Positions 41,240-50,369 of a stretch of 64,000 nt of DNA are shown in pieces. Source of the stretch: Paenibacillus ehimensis NBRC 15659 (GTDB lineage Bacteria > Bacillota > Bacilli > Paenibacillales > NBRC-103111); the NCBI RefSeq assembly GCF_004000785.1, contig NZ_BILX01000027.1:1-64000 (forward strand), given 5' to 3'. The notes beneath the pieces were generated by a model. That model made no database searches. It saw only the letters and a list, made by a program, of their open reading frames with translations, and was not told where the DNA came from. Made by a program: the position numbers and the translations under genes. Within the stretch, counting starts at the first letter, position 1. The number at the start of each line of letters is the position of its first letter.

Positions 41240-42984
41240 TGAGGGAGCAGCGGATTTCAGGCATCGGCGTGTCGGAAGGCGTACGGATCGGAAGCGCGCT
41301 GCGATATTCGCCGGTCCCGGCGGCAGGCATGGAGCCGGAGCGCGAAAGCATCGGTCCGGATGAGGTGACGGCGGAAACGGCAAGGCTGCGTCAGGCGAAG
41401 GAGGCCTGCGCGTCGGAGCTTCAAGCTATGGTGGAGCGGACGAAGCGGACGCTCGGCGAAGACAAGGCGGGAATTATTGCGGGCCAGCTGCGGTTTCTGG
41501 ACGATCCCAAGTTTTATCCGGCGATGGAACGGAAGATCGCGGAGCTGCATGTACCGGCGGACAAAGCGGTCCGGGAGGTGACCGAATTTTACGCGGCGCG
41601 GCTGGAAAGCATGGCCAACGAATACATGCGGGAGCGCGCGACGGATATTCGGGATATCGGAGGCCGCTTGCTGTCCAGCTTGCGCGGAGGGACTTCGGTC
41701 AGGCTCTCGGACCTGCGTGAGCCCGTCATTCTGGTCGCCGACGATCTGGCGCCGTCGGATACGGTGCAGCTTGATCCGCGCGTTGTCCTGGCTTTCGTCA
41801 CGCGGGTCGGCGGGAAGACGTCGCATACGGCGATTTTGGCCCGGTCGCTGGGCATTCCTGCGGTTGTCGGAGCGGGCAACGCGTTGGACGCCGTCCGGGA
41901 CGGCGAGACGCTGGTCGTCGACGGGCGCGCAGGCCTGTGCGTCCGCAACCCGGAGGCCGCCTACCTTCGGCAGGCGGCGGAGCTGCAGGAGCAGGAGCGC
42001 GAGCTTAGGGACGAGCTTGAGGCGTTCCGCTTCCGCCCGGCGGTCACCGCGGACGGCCAGCGGGTGGAGCTGGCCGCCAATATCGGCACCGTTCCGGAGG
42101 CCGAGGCGGCCGCGCATGCCGACGCGGACGGCATTGGGCTGTACCGGACGGAATTCCTGTTCATGGGCGCGTCCCGGCTTCCGGACGAAGAAGAGCAGTA
42201 TGCTGCCTACAGGCAAGCTGCGGAAGCGATGGCAGGTCGTCCCGTCATCATCCGTACGCTTGACATCGGCGGAGACAAGGAGCTTCCGGCGCTCGAGCTG
42301 CCCAAAGAGACGAACCCGTTTCTCGGCTATCGCGCCATCCGGATCGGCCTCGATCGTCCCGAGCTGCTGAGAACGCAGCTCAGAGCGATTTTGCGGGCCA
42401 GCGCGCACGGCAGCGTCAAGATCATGTTTCCGATGATCTCCAGTATGGACGAATGGAGAAAGGCGAAAGGGGCGGCGCACGAGGCAATGGAGGAGCTGCG
42501 CCGCGAGGGCGTCGATTTCGACCGGAACGTCGAGCTGGGCATCATGGTCGAGGTTCCGTCCACGGCGGTAATGGCCGACAGCTTTGCGCGCGAGGTCGAT
42601 TTCTTCAGCATCGGAACGAACGATCTCGTCCAGTACACGCTGGCTGTCGACCGGATGAACGAGAAGGTTGCGGAGCTGTACGATTATTTCCACCCGGCGG
42701 TGCTTGAGCTGATTCGCCGGGTGATCGAAGCCGCCCGCCGGCACGGCAAGTGGGCGGGGATGTGCGGCGGCATGGCGGGCGACCCGCTGGCGGCGCCGCT
42801 CCTGCTCGGACTCGGTCTTGACGAGTGGAGCATGGAAACGGGGGCGCTGCCGAAGGTGAAGCGCGCACTCGCTCAGCTGAACGCCGAGACGTGCCGGGAG
42901 CGGGCGCAGCACTGGCTGCAGCTTGCCACCGCCGACGAAGTGCGCCGCGAGCTGGAGCGCTTCCGGGCACAATTGCAAGGCTGA
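41239..42984 (+). CDS. PTS Enzyme I, operon-specific
   Basis: A 581-residue phosphoenolpyruvate-protein phosphotransferase. The N-terminal part has the phospho-His196 in TRVGGKTSHTAILAR. The C-terminal PEP-binding barrel has IGLYRTEFLFMG, IIRTLDIGGDKELPAL, FSIGTNDLVQYTLAVDR and the active Cys in KWAGMCGGMAGD. Full length and all catalytic residues are present. It would phosphorylate the HPr encoded just upstream, making the operon independent of the housekeeping PTS. ATG overlaps the HPr stop; a GTG one codon earlier is also possible. A strong terminator follows. Confidence 0.94.
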   Translation: MREQRISGIGVSEGVRIGSALRYSPVPAAGMEPERESIGPDEVTAETARLRQAKEACASELQAMVERTKRTLGEDKAGIIAGQLRFLDDPKFYPAMERKIAELHVPADKAVREVTEFYAARLESMANEYMRERATDIRDIGGRLLSSLRGGTSVRLSDLREPVILVADDLAPSDTVQLDPRVVLAFVTRVGGKTSHTAILARSLGIPAVVGAGNALDAVRDGETLVVDGRAGLCVRNPEAAYLRQAAELQEQERELRDELEAFRFRPAVTADGQRVELAANIGTVPEAEAAAHADADGIGLYRTEFLFMGASRLPDEEEQYAAYRQAAEAMAGRPVIIRTLDIGGDKELPALELPKETNPFLGYRAIRIGLDRPELLRTQLRAILRASAHGSVKIMFPMISSMDEWRKAKGAAHEAMEELRREGVDFDRNVELGIMVEVPSTAVMADSFAREVDFFSIGTNDLVQYTLAVDRMNEKVAELYDYFHPAVLELIRRVIEAARRHGKWAGMCGGMAGDPLAAPLLLGLGLDEWSMETGALPKVKRALAQLNAETCRERAQHWLQLATADEVRRELERFRAQLQG

Positions 42985-43023
42985 ACTGTCGCTAGTGGCG
43001 AAAGCTGTTGAAAATATTATTTT

Positions 43024-43074
43024 GAGGACGTATCCCCAAGCTGCGGAAATGCGCGGGGAACGTCCTCTTTTTTT
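43024..43074 (+). terminator. Terminator of the PTS operon
   Basis: GAGGACG with TCCCC pairs with GGGGA and CGTCCTC, followed by T7. Confidence 0.85.
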
Positions 43075-43110
43075 CGAGACGGCGCGTTAGCGGGCGCTGT
43101 GTTTTTTGGA

Positions 43111-43161
43111 TTGACAAACCGCAATAGAGCAAGATAAGATAACTAATAGTAATAATTACGA
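43111..43161 (+). promoter_or_regulatory. Importer promoter with near-consensus Zur box
   Basis: -35 TTGACA (43111-43116), 18-bp spacer, -10 TAAGAT (43135-43140). The expected start point is at about 43147. At 43147-43161 lies TAGTAATAATTACGA, which differs at one defined position from the B. subtilis Zur core TCGTAATNATTACGA. A repressor at the start point would shut off the importer when zinc is plentiful. Based on remembered consensus, not a search. Confidence 0.6.
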
Positions 43162-43252
43162 ATTACAAACGTTAATATGCTTCCGAGCTTGTTTCAGGGA
43201 TATGGATTTAATTAGGACGAGCTGACGAAGTATGCTTTAACATCGGTTTTAA

Positions 43253-43267
43253 TCGTAATTATTATCC
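43253..43267 (+). promoter_or_regulatory. Second, weaker Zur-like half site
   Basis: TCGTAATTATTATCC keeps the left half of the Zur core and the inner ATTA exactly but differs in the last three bases (11 of 14 defined positions). It lies 40 bases before the first permease ATG. Confidence 0.35.
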
Positions 43268-43307
43268 TTTATTTCGTCGGTCCGCGGCAGCACAGAGAGT
43301 GGTGAAC

Positions 43308-44240
43308 ATGATAGCTTATTTTTTGCGGCGGGTGCTGCATATGATTCCGGTATTCATCGGCGTCACTTGTATAACCTTTGCGCTCATGAATTTGACCCCG
43401 GGCGATCCTGCTGAAATTATGCTGCGCGGAGCATCGGGCGTGCAGCCTTCGCAAGAAGCGATTGAGGCGGCCAGAGAAGCGATGGGTTTGAACGCCCCCG
43501 TGTACAAGCAATATGCAGCTTGGTTATGGCGGGTGCTTCATCTGGATCTTGGCCGTTCGTACAGCACCGATCTCCCGGTTTGGCAGGAGCTGACGGACAG
43601 GCTTCCGGCGACACTGCTGCTCGCTATGTGGGCGCTTGTGGCGATGCTGGCCATCTCGCTTCCCTTAGGAATCGGTTCTGCACTGTACCCGCATTCGTGG
43701 GTGGACCGATTGGCAAGAATCGTCGCGATGCTGGGCGTTTCGATGCCGGGCTATTGGCTCGGTCTGCTGCTTGTTTATTACGGCTCGGTCAAGCTTAAGC
43801 TGTTTCCGGTGATCGGCATGGACGGTTTCCGGAGTGTGGTGCTGCCTGCGCTCACACTTGGGATCGGCATGGCGGGCCACTATATCAGAGTAATTCGCTC
43901 CGGTCTGGTCGATGTGCTCGGCACCGTCTATATCAAGGCGGCCAGGGCCAAAGGGTTGCAGGAAAGTCTCGTCATCGGACGGCATGCGCTTATCAATGCC
44001 CTGCTTCCGGTACTGACGATGCTGGGCATCCATATCGGGGGGCTGCTCAGCGGTTCGGTGATCGTCGAGACGATATTTTCTTGGCCGGGGGTCGGCAAAT
44101 TTGCCGTCGATGCGATTTTTAAAAAAGACTTTATTGTCATTCAGGGGTATGTGCTGCTGATGGCCGTTTTCGTCGTAAGCATCAATCTGGCTGTCGATTT
44201 GTGCTACCGGATGATCGACCCGAGAATCCGGCTGCGCTGA
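43308..44240 (+). CDS. Peptide/nickel-type ABC permease subunit 1 (DppB/NikB/CntB-like)
   Basis: A 310-residue membrane protein with six segments. Family motifs: MIAYFLRRVLHMIPVFIGVTCITFALM at the N-terminus, LTPGDPAEIMLRG, the EAA-loop region YIKAARAKGLQESLVIGRHALINALLPVLTMLGI, and ETIFSWPGVGKF. It pairs with the next permease to form the channel. GTG codons lie just upstream in frame; I use the ATG at 43308. First gene of a seven-gene run, behind a Zur-like box, so the cargo may be zinc bound to a small metallophore. Confidence 0.9.
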   Translation: MIAYFLRRVLHMIPVFIGVTCITFALMNLTPGDPAEIMLRGASGVQPSQEAIEAAREAMGLNAPVYKQYAAWLWRVLHLDLGRSYSTDLPVWQELTDRLPATLLLAMWALVAMLAISLPLGIGSALYPHSWVDRLARIVAMLGVSMPGYWLGLLLVYYGSVKLKLFPVIGMDGFRSVVLPALTLGIGMAGHYIRVIRSGLVDVLGTVYIKAARAKGLQESLVIGRHALINALLPVLTMLGIHIGGLLSGSVIVETIFSWPGVGKFAVDAIFKKDFIVIQGYVLLMAVFVVSINLAVDLCYRMIDPRIRLR

Positions 44241-44312
44241 GCGGCATCGCGCAGAGAAGCGCCATATGGAAAACACAACAAGAACGCTCGAAACGAAAGG
44301 AGACCATCCGGC

Positions 44313-45134
44313 ATGAAACGGGGGCGTAAATTTCCGGGCAACGCCGCGATTTGGAGCGGCGGGCTGATTGTGGCCGCTTTTATCGCGGTCGGCATCTTTG
44401 CGCCGTATGTCGCACCCTGGGACCCGCTGAAGGTGAATCTGGAAGTGAAGCTGGCCGGACCTTCGCCGGAGTACCCTTTCGGCACGGATCAGATGGGACG
44501 GGACATACTATCCCGTCTGATGTACGGAACGCGTTCTTCGCTGTTTTATTCCGCCGCCGTGCTGGGTGCGACGCTTGCGGTCTCCATCCCGGTCGGAATC
44601 GCCGCCGGTTACATCGGCGGTAAAGTCGATCACATCATCATGCGGCTTATCGATATCCTGCTCGCTTTTCCAAGTCTGATTCTGTCCCTGGCGATCACAG
44701 GGATGCTGGGGCCTGGCTTGTTCAACCTGCTGCTGGCGTTCGTCTCCGTCTGGTGGGCGGGCTATGCGCGCCTTATACGCGGCATGGTGCTGCAGATCAA
44801 GGAAGAGGACTACATAACGGCGGCGCGAGCCGGGGGAGCGACACACTTGCAGATTGTGCTTCGCCATGTTCTGCCTCATGCGCTCAGCCCGATTATCGTG
44901 CTCGCTTCGGTCGAAATCGGGACGATTATTTTGTCCGTTTCCGGCCTCTCGTTCCTCGGCCTAGGCGCCCAGCCGCCGACGCCCGAATGGGGCGCGATGC
45001 TCAACGATTCGCGGCCGTATATGCAGACCGATCCGCAGCTGATGCTTTTCCCGGGACTGACCGTGATGATCGTCGTACTCGGCTTCAATCTGGTCGGAGA
45101 GGGGCTGCGGCGGACGCTGCGGGGCACGGGATAA
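44313..45134 (+). CDS. Peptide/nickel-type ABC permease subunit 2 (DppC/NikC/CntC-like)
   Basis: A 273-residue membrane protein. Family motifs include the periplasmic segment YPFGTDQMGRDILSRLMYGTRSSL, IPVGIAAGYIGGKVDHIIMRLIDILLAFPSLILSLAI, the EAA loop YITAARAGGATHLQIVLRHVLPHALSPIIV and GLSFLGLGAQPPTPEWGAMLND. It is the normal partner of the preceding permease. Ribosome site AAAGGAG. The gap to the next gene is about 105 bases with no promoter evident. Confidence 0.9.
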   Translation: MKRGRKFPGNAAIWSGGLIVAAFIAVGIFAPYVAPWDPLKVNLEVKLAGPSPEYPFGTDQMGRDILSRLMYGTRSSLFYSAAVLGATLAVSIPVGIAAGYIGGKVDHIIMRLIDILLAFPSLILSLAITGMLGPGLFNLLLAFVSVWWAGYARLIRGMVLQIKEEDYITAARAGGATHLQIVLRHVLPHALSPIIVLASVEIGTIILSVSGLSFLGLGAQPPTPEWGAMLNDSRPYMQTDPQLMLFPGLTVMIVVLGFNLVGEGLRRTLRGTG

Positions 45135-45239
45135 GCCGGGGGCGAGGCGGAAAGGGAAGAAGGGCTGCCGTGCCCGCCTGACATAGCTTCGCAGGCACAT
45201 GGCTTGAACATGACATATTTTGCGCAAGGGGGAATCGTG

Positions 45240-46088
45240 ATGCTGGTTACGACGCAAGAGGCAGAGCCGCGAGTCATACGGAGCCATACGCAGGAAGCGG
45301 CAGAGGTCCCCGCAGTACTGCGTATTCAGAGGCTGAGCGTATCGTATCATGCTTCGGACCGCCGCGCCTCCGGTCCGGCCGTGGACGAGGTGAGCTTGGA
45401 AGTGAAGGAAGGGCAGATCGTAGCGCTCGTCGGGGAAAGCGGCAGCGGCAAAAGCACGCTGGCCCAAGCCGTGCCCGGTCTGCTCGACCCCCGCAAGCAT
45501 CGCGCAGAAGGGGAAATTTGGCTGGACGGCACAGACCTCCGCCGGCTATCCGCAAGGGAGCTGCGCCGATATAGAGGCAGCAGGGTGGCGATGATTTTTC
45601 AGGACCCGGCGAATGCGCTGAATCCGGTTCTGACGATCGGCAGGCAGCTGACCGAAACCATCCGGCGGCACGGGAAAGGGCAAGGGGCTGGGGCCAAGAA
45701 GCTGGCCGTCGACCAGTTGCGCCGGGCGGGGCTGCCGGATCCGGAGACGCTTCTGCGCAAGTTTCCTTTCCAGCTATCCGGGGGCATGTGCCAGCGCGTG
45801 ATGATCGCAATCGCCCTCGCCTCCGGAGCAAAGCTCCTGATCGCCGATGAGCCGACGACCGCGCTCGATGTCACGGTTCAGGCGCAAATTTTGCACGAGC
45901 TGGACCGGCTTAGGAGGGAGACCGGCATGGGCATTTTGCTCATTACTCACGACTTGGGCGTCGTGGCCGAAATCGCCGACCAGGTCTATGTCATGAAAGG
46001 CGGGCGCATCGTCGAATCGGGCAATGTGTTCGAAATCTTCGCCCATCCGCGGCATGCCTATACCCGAGAATTGCTTGAAAGCAGGTAA
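45240..46088 (+). CDS. ABC importer ATPase 1 (DppD/CntD-like)
   Basis: A 282-residue ATPase. Walker A GESGSGKST, Q-loop MIFQDPANALNPVLTIG, signature LSGGMCQRVMIAIAL, Walker B LLIADEPTTALD, switch His LLITHDLGVVAE. The PANALNP segment is typical of the peptide/nickel importer ATPases. The C-terminal oligopeptide-family extension is short and lacks the usual cysteines. The frame opens at 45204; the ATG at 45240 with AAGGGGG ahead is chosen. Pairs with the next ATPase. Confidence 0.88.
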   Translation: MLVTTQEAEPRVIRSHTQEAAEVPAVLRIQRLSVSYHASDRRASGPAVDEVSLEVKEGQIVALVGESGSGKSTLAQAVPGLLDPRKHRAEGEIWLDGTDLRRLSARELRRYRGSRVAMIFQDPANALNPVLTIGRQLTETIRRHGKGQGAGAKKLAVDQLRRAGLPDPETLLRKFPFQLSGGMCQRVMIAIALASGAKLLIADEPTTALDVTVQAQILHELDRLRRETGMGILLITHDLGVVAEIADQVYVMKGGRIVESGNVFEIFAHPRHAYTRELLESR

Positions 46089-46121
46089 TCCGTCGGAGCT
46101 TGGAAGGGAGGCAGGACCGCC

Positions 46122-47132
46122 GTGAGGCTGATCGAGACTCAAGGACTGACGAAGATCTATAAACGGGAGGGACGATGGTTTTCTTCCTCCGCAAACGAAG
46201 CTATGCCGGCCGTAGACCGGGTCAGTCTTCATGTGGAGAAGGGGGAGACGCTCGGGCTTGTCGGCGAAAGCGGCAGCGGCAAGAGCACGCTCGCCCGCCT
46301 GCTGCTCGGGCTCGAAAAGGCCACCGAAGGCCGTCTGCTGTTCCGCGGCGAAGATATGACCCGATGGGGATTCAGGCGGCTGCGGAACATCCGCGGCAGG
46401 ATGCAGATGGTGTTCCAGAACAGCTATTCCTCGTTCGATCCGTTGTTTACCGTGGAAAAAATTGTCGGCGAGCCGCTCAGCAATTATGGAAACATCACAG
46501 CGCGCGAACGCAGACGCATCGTCCTGGAAAGTCTGGACATGGTCGGGTTGGGGGCGGCCTATGCGGGGCGGTACCCTCACGAATTAAGCGGCGGGCAGCT
46601 GCAGCGGGTGAACATCGCGCGGGCGCTTGTCCTGCAACCGGAGCTGCTGGTCTGCGACGAGCCGTTTTCGAGCCTCGATTTCAAGCTTCGCCGACAGATC
46701 CTCACACTCCTTGAAGAGCTGAAGAGACGCCTCGGACTGTCATACCTGTTCATAACTCACGATTTATCGGCCGTATCCCGCTTCTGCGACCGGGTAGCCG
46801 TGATGTACAGGGGGCAAATCGTCGAGACGCTGCCGGGAGCCCGTATCGCCGAAGAGGCGCTGCATCCGTACACCCGTTCGCTGTTGGACGCGGTTCCTGT
46901 GCAAGATCCGCGGCTCAGGCGGAGCAAGACAGGGAGGCCGCCCGGCGAACCGGCTCTGCTGCGGGGAGATAACATTATTCGGGGCTGTCGGTTTTGCAGC
47001 CGTTGTCCTGCCGCGATGCCGGTCTGCTATACGGTCGAGCCCGCACTCGAACGGAAGCGGCCATCTCATCAGGCTGCGTGCCATCTCTATGCGCATGAAG
47101 CCGAAGGCAAGCCAAACCTTCCAAATTGTTAA
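46122..47132 (+). CDS. ABC importer ATPase 2 (DppF/CntF-like)
   Basis: A 336-residue ATPase. Walker A GESGSGKST, Q-loop MVFQNSYSSFDPLFTVEKI, signature LSGGQLQRVNIARAL, Walker B LLVCDEPFSSLD, switch LFITHDLSAV. The C-terminal extension carries the oligopeptide-importer cysteine motif (GCRFCSRCPAAMPVC, plus C in AACHLY) that can hold an iron-sulfur cluster or metal in this family. GTG start with GGGAGG upstream. It completes the importer with the first ATPase. Confidence 0.88.
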   Translation: MRLIETQGLTKIYKREGRWFSSSANEAMPAVDRVSLHVEKGETLGLVGESGSGKSTLARLLLGLEKATEGRLLFRGEDMTRWGFRRLRNIRGRMQMVFQNSYSSFDPLFTVEKIVGEPLSNYGNITARERRRIVLESLDMVGLGAAYAGRYPHELSGGQLQRVNIARALVLQPELLVCDEPFSSLDFKLRRQILTLLEELKRRLGLSYLFITHDLSAVSRFCDRVAVMYRGQIVETLPGARIAEEALHPYTRSLLDAVPVQDPRLRRSKTGRPPGEPALLRGDNIIRGCRFCSRCPAAMPVCYTVEPALERKRPSHQAACHLYAHEAEGKPNLPNC

Positions 47133-47150
47133 AGAATAGGGGCAACTACG

Positions 47151-48815
47151 ATGAAACCGAACAGCGCAAGCCGCAACAAACGATCTTTTGCCATACAAGG
47201 CCTTTTCGTGTTATTAAGCGTTCTGCTGGTGTTGGTTACCGGCTGCTCGGCCGGAGACAAAGCCGGCACAAGCCAAACGGCCGCAGGTACCCGAAGCGAC
47301 GGGGCGACGGGCGAAAAGCAGGTGGTCGTCGCCGTCGCTTCCGATCCGGGGCTCGACCAGCTCGATGCCGGGACTTACAAAGGCTCGATTCAGGTGCATC
47401 CGATGATTTACGATTCCTTGGTCGAATACGGCGAGAAAGGCGAAATATTGCCTTCGTTAGCCGAATCGTGGACAATCTCCCCCGACGGCAAGGAATATAC
47501 GTTCAAGCTGCGCAAAAACGTCAAATTTTCCGACGGCACGGAATTTAACGCGGAGGCGGTCAAGTTTTCGTTCGAGCGTTGGTACAAGGACCCGGCCAAT
47601 TCCTCCATCAATGTCGCGAAGGCGATGCAGGAAATTACGGCCGTTGACGCCCACACGGTCAAGATGACTTTTAGCCAGGCGTTCTATCCGTTTCTGACCG
47701 AGCTGACGTATGCCAGACCGGTGCGCATCCTTTCTCCTTCGGCCGTTGAGCCGGCGGGGGACGTCAAAGGCAAGTTCGTCAAGCCCATCGGCACCGGCGC
47801 GTGGAAGGTCGACAGCTATACGAAGGACCAGCAGGCCGTGCTGGTGCGAAATTCCAACTACTGGGGGAAAGCGCCGCTGCTGAACAAAATCGTGCTAAAA
47901 GTCGTCAACGATCCGCAATCGCGCCTGCTGGCGCTTCAGAACGGATCGGTGGACATTTCCGGCGGCCAGATGGGTAAAATTTCGTCGGAAAGCCTTCAGG
48001 TCGCCCAAACCTCCGATTCGTTAACCGTACAATCCGCCCCCGGTTCGAATTCGCATTTTGTCGTCTTTAATGGCTCCAATCCGTTTCTGCAGGATGTGAA
48101 CGTGCGCAAGGCGATCAATTTGGCGGTCAATAAAAAAAGCATCGTCGACAAGCTGATGGGAGGGAGCGGCAAGGAAGCGCAAGGCTTGTTCCCGGCTACC
48201 GTGCCTTATGTGACCGCAGAGAATATCCGATGGTACGGCTATGAGCCGGAGCAGGCGAAGCAATTGCTTAAGGAAGCCGGCTTTGCGGATACGAACGGCG
48301 ACGGCATCGTGGAGAAAAACGGCAAGCCGCTTGAATTGAATTTTGTGCTGCAGCAGACCGAGTTTCCCGAATGGAAAGCGATCGCCGAATTTGTCCAGGC
48401 GCAGCTTAAGGAAATCGGCATTACCGTCAACCTGAAGGTGCTGGAAGCGAACGCCTATTACGATGCGCTGTGGAAGAACAAGCAGTACGATATGCTCATT
48501 TACCGTACTTATGCGGATTCCCAGAACCCGCACTTTTTCCTGCTGTCTTTGTTCCATCGGACGGCAAATGCTCCGGCTGTCGCCTGGTCGGATCCGCCAT
48601 TGGAGGCTTTGATTGACGAAGCGATGGGAGCGATGGATGCCAAAGCAAGGCAGGAAACATACGATGCGCTCTTCGGCCGGATGTTCGAGCAGGCGATGGT
48701 TTTGCCGGTTTATTATCCGGATGACATTTTTGTCGTCAATAAGAGAGTCCAAGGCTTTAAGCTGGGGCAAACCGCATATTTGCCGGTCGTTTGGAACGAG
48801 CTGGATGTCAAGTAA
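47151..48815 (+). CDS. Solute-binding lipoprotein of the peptide/nickel (SBP family 5) importer
   Basis: A 554-residue lipoprotein. The signal peptide ends in the lipobox VTGCSAG, with Cys32 as the anchor. Family 5 features include YDSLVEYGEKGEILPSLAESW, YTFKLRKNVKFSDGTEFNAEAVKFSFERW and FVVFNGSNPFLQDVNVRKAINLAVNK. It captures the cargo outside the cell for the two-permease, two-ATPase importer. Family members bind peptides, nickel, or metal-metallophore complexes such as staphylopine; the cargo here is not shown by sequence, but the Zur box favours a metal. Confidence 0.9.
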   Translation: MKPNSASRNKRSFAIQGLFVLLSVLLVLVTGCSAGDKAGTSQTAAGTRSDGATGEKQVVVAVASDPGLDQLDAGTYKGSIQVHPMIYDSLVEYGEKGEILPSLAESWTISPDGKEYTFKLRKNVKFSDGTEFNAEAVKFSFERWYKDPANSSINVAKAMQEITAVDAHTVKMTFSQAFYPFLTELTYARPVRILSPSAVEPAGDVKGKFVKPIGTGAWKVDSYTKDQQAVLVRNSNYWGKAPLLNKIVLKVVNDPQSRLLALQNGSVDISGGQMGKISSESLQVAQTSDSLTVQSAPGSNSHFVVFNGSNPFLQDVNVRKAINLAVNKKSIVDKLMGGSGKEAQGLFPATVPYVTAENIRWYGYEPEQAKQLLKEAGFADTNGDGIVEKNGKPLELNFVLQQTEFPEWKAIAEFVQAQLKEIGITVNLKVLEANAYYDALWKNKQYDMLIYRTYADSQNPHFFLLSLFHRTANAPAVAWSDPPLEALIDEAMGAMDAKARQETYDALFGRMFEQAMVLPVYYPDDIFVVNKRVQGFKLGQTAYLPVVWNELDVK

Positions 48816-48851
48816 CTATACAATAAACTATAAAATTTCAGGAGAGACGCT

Positions 48852-49613
48852 ATGTTGAATGACATTTCCAAGTACTGGACGTCCAGCTCCGGCAGCTACG
48901 ATAAAGCAGTCAAGGCGCAATTCCGCAGCCGTCGGACCGTAGCCATGTGGACATCGCTGCTGAGCGAAGGGTTGGGCGGCAGGGAGGGACAAGCCGTCCT
49001 GGATATGGGAACCGGCCCCGGATTTTTTTCGATCCTGTTGTCAAGAATGGGGCATCGCGTTACGGCGATCGACGCCTCGCAGGGGATGATCGAAACGGCA
49101 TCGCGCAATTTCAAGGCGGCCGGCGTTAACGTCAAGGTCTATGTGGGGGACGCGGCCCATCTCCATGCCGAAAAAGACAATACCTTCGATGCGGTCGTGT
49201 GCCGCGATGTCGTCTGGACGCTGCCTGACCCGTACGGGGCCTATGCGGAATGGTACCGCATCCTAAAGCCGGGCGGCACGCTAATCGTATTCGACGGCAA
49301 CTATTTTTATCGGGAGAAGCAGGAGAAACAGACGCCCTTCAACATGCTGTGGCACGCCCTTGGGTGGACGCTAATTCTCCTTACGGAGATGAGGGTAAGG
49401 AGACGGTCCGATCAGGATAAGGAACTGCTCGGCCAACTCCCGTTCGTACAGGTCATGCGCCCGGAGGCCGATCAAGAGGCATTGCAGCAGGCCGGATTTC
49501 GTATTCAGGAAATTCGCCGTAATTTTACGTCCGGCTACAAGATGACGATGCAGCATTTGAAATACGGCTACGAAAGCGACAGACGTTTTATGATCCTAGC
49601 AAAGAAGGTGTAA
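48852..49613 (+). CDS. Class I SAM-dependent methyltransferase 1
   Basis: A 253-residue methyltransferase. The SAM motif I is VLDMGTGPGFFSILLSRMG, motif II has the acidic VTAIDASQGMI, and later VCRDVVWTLPDPYGAYAEWYRILKPGG. The shape is UbiE-like. It lies 36 bases after the binding-protein gene in the same direction and is followed 3 bases later by a second methyltransferase, so both belong to the importer operon. Methyltransferases beside metal importers may tailor a metallophore or help release the metal; this is inference. Confidence 0.85.
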   Translation: MLNDISKYWTSSSGSYDKAVKAQFRSRRTVAMWTSLLSEGLGGREGQAVLDMGTGPGFFSILLSRMGHRVTAIDASQGMIETASRNFKAAGVNVKVYVGDAAHLHAEKDNTFDAVVCRDVVWTLPDPYGAYAEWYRILKPGGTLIVFDGNYFYREKQEKQTPFNMLWHALGWTLILLTEMRVRRRSDQDKELLGQLPFVQVMRPEADQEALQQAGFRIQEIRRNFTSGYKMTMQHLKYGYESDRRFMILAKKV

Positions 49614-49616
49614 CGG

Positions 49617-50369
49617 ATGACGATGCAAAATGAAATTGAAACGTACTGGAATGGCGAAGCGGAACTGTACAGCGACAGCATCCAAAAGGAGCTGAACGGT
49701 TTTGAAAAGCAGGCCTGGCTTGATTTGATTTTTGAATATGCTCCGCCGAAGGAGCGGCTCGATGTGTTGGATATCGGCTGCGGACCGGGCTTTTTCACGA
49801 TTATTTTATCGCAGGCCGGCCACAATGTCCTGGGGATCGACTGCACGGAAAATATGCTGAAGTGTGCCCGCCGCAATGCGGAACAGGCAGGAGTGAAGCC
49901 GGAATTCCGCAAAATGGACTCGCAGAAGCCGGAGCTGGAATCCGATAGCTTTGACTTAATCGTGTGCCGCAACCTGACTTGGACGCTTCATGCGCCGCAG
50001 GCGGCTTACGGCGAGTGGCTAAAGGTGCTGCGTCCAGGCGGCCGGCTGCTCGTATTCGATGCCAACTGGAACCGACATTTCATTGACGACGACCTGCGGG
50101 CGAAGCGGGATGCGGATCTGCGCGAGTACGAAGCGAGAGGTTGGGGCAGTCCGCCAAGGCATGTCGATTGGGAAGAATCCGACCGTCTCAGCCTGCTGCT
50201 TCCGTTAACGAAGGAATGGCGTCCGGCATGGGACCTGCAGGCGTTGAAAGCCGAAGGCTACAGCGATGCGTTCAGCGTGGAAAACTTGTCGGAGCGGGTG
50301 CTGGATGAGAGGCAGCAGGTACTCAGCCGGTCAACGCCAATGTTTATGGTATGCGGACAGAAAGGATAA
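49617..50369 (+). CDS. Class I SAM-dependent methyltransferase 2
   Basis: A 250-residue methyltransferase similar to the preceding one in design: VLDIGCGPGFFTIILSQAG, GIDCTENMLKCARR, and VCRNLTWTLHAPQAAYGEWLKVLRPGG. The two share the [RN]xxWTL...YGEW/YAEW pattern, so they are likely an ancient duplication. Start ATG 49617, immediately after the previous stop. End of the importer operon; the next gene has its own ribosome site after 124 bases. Confidence 0.85.
   Translation: MTMQNEIETYWNGEAELYSDSIQKELNGFEKQAWLDLIFEYAPPKERLDVLDIGCGPGFFTIILSQAGHNVLGIDCTENMLKCARRNAEQAGVKPEFRKMDSQKPELESDSFDLIVCRNLTWTLHAPQAAYGEWLKVLRPGGRLLVFDANWNRHFIDDDLRAKRDADLREYEARGWGSPPRHVDWEESDRLSLLLPLTKEWRPAWDLQALKAEGYSDAFSVENLSERVLDERQQVLSRSTPMFMVCGQKG

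Noticed and set aside
41257-42978. 573-codon open frame antisense to Enzyme I
   Set aside because: Shadow of a GC-rich gene; Arg/His-rich low-quality protein, no ribosome site, sense strand has all Enzyme I motifs.
43111-50369. Calling the importer a full staphylopine/bacillopaline (Cnt) locus
   Set aside because: No cntK, cntL or cntM homologue is in the window, and the binding-protein gene comes last rather than first.
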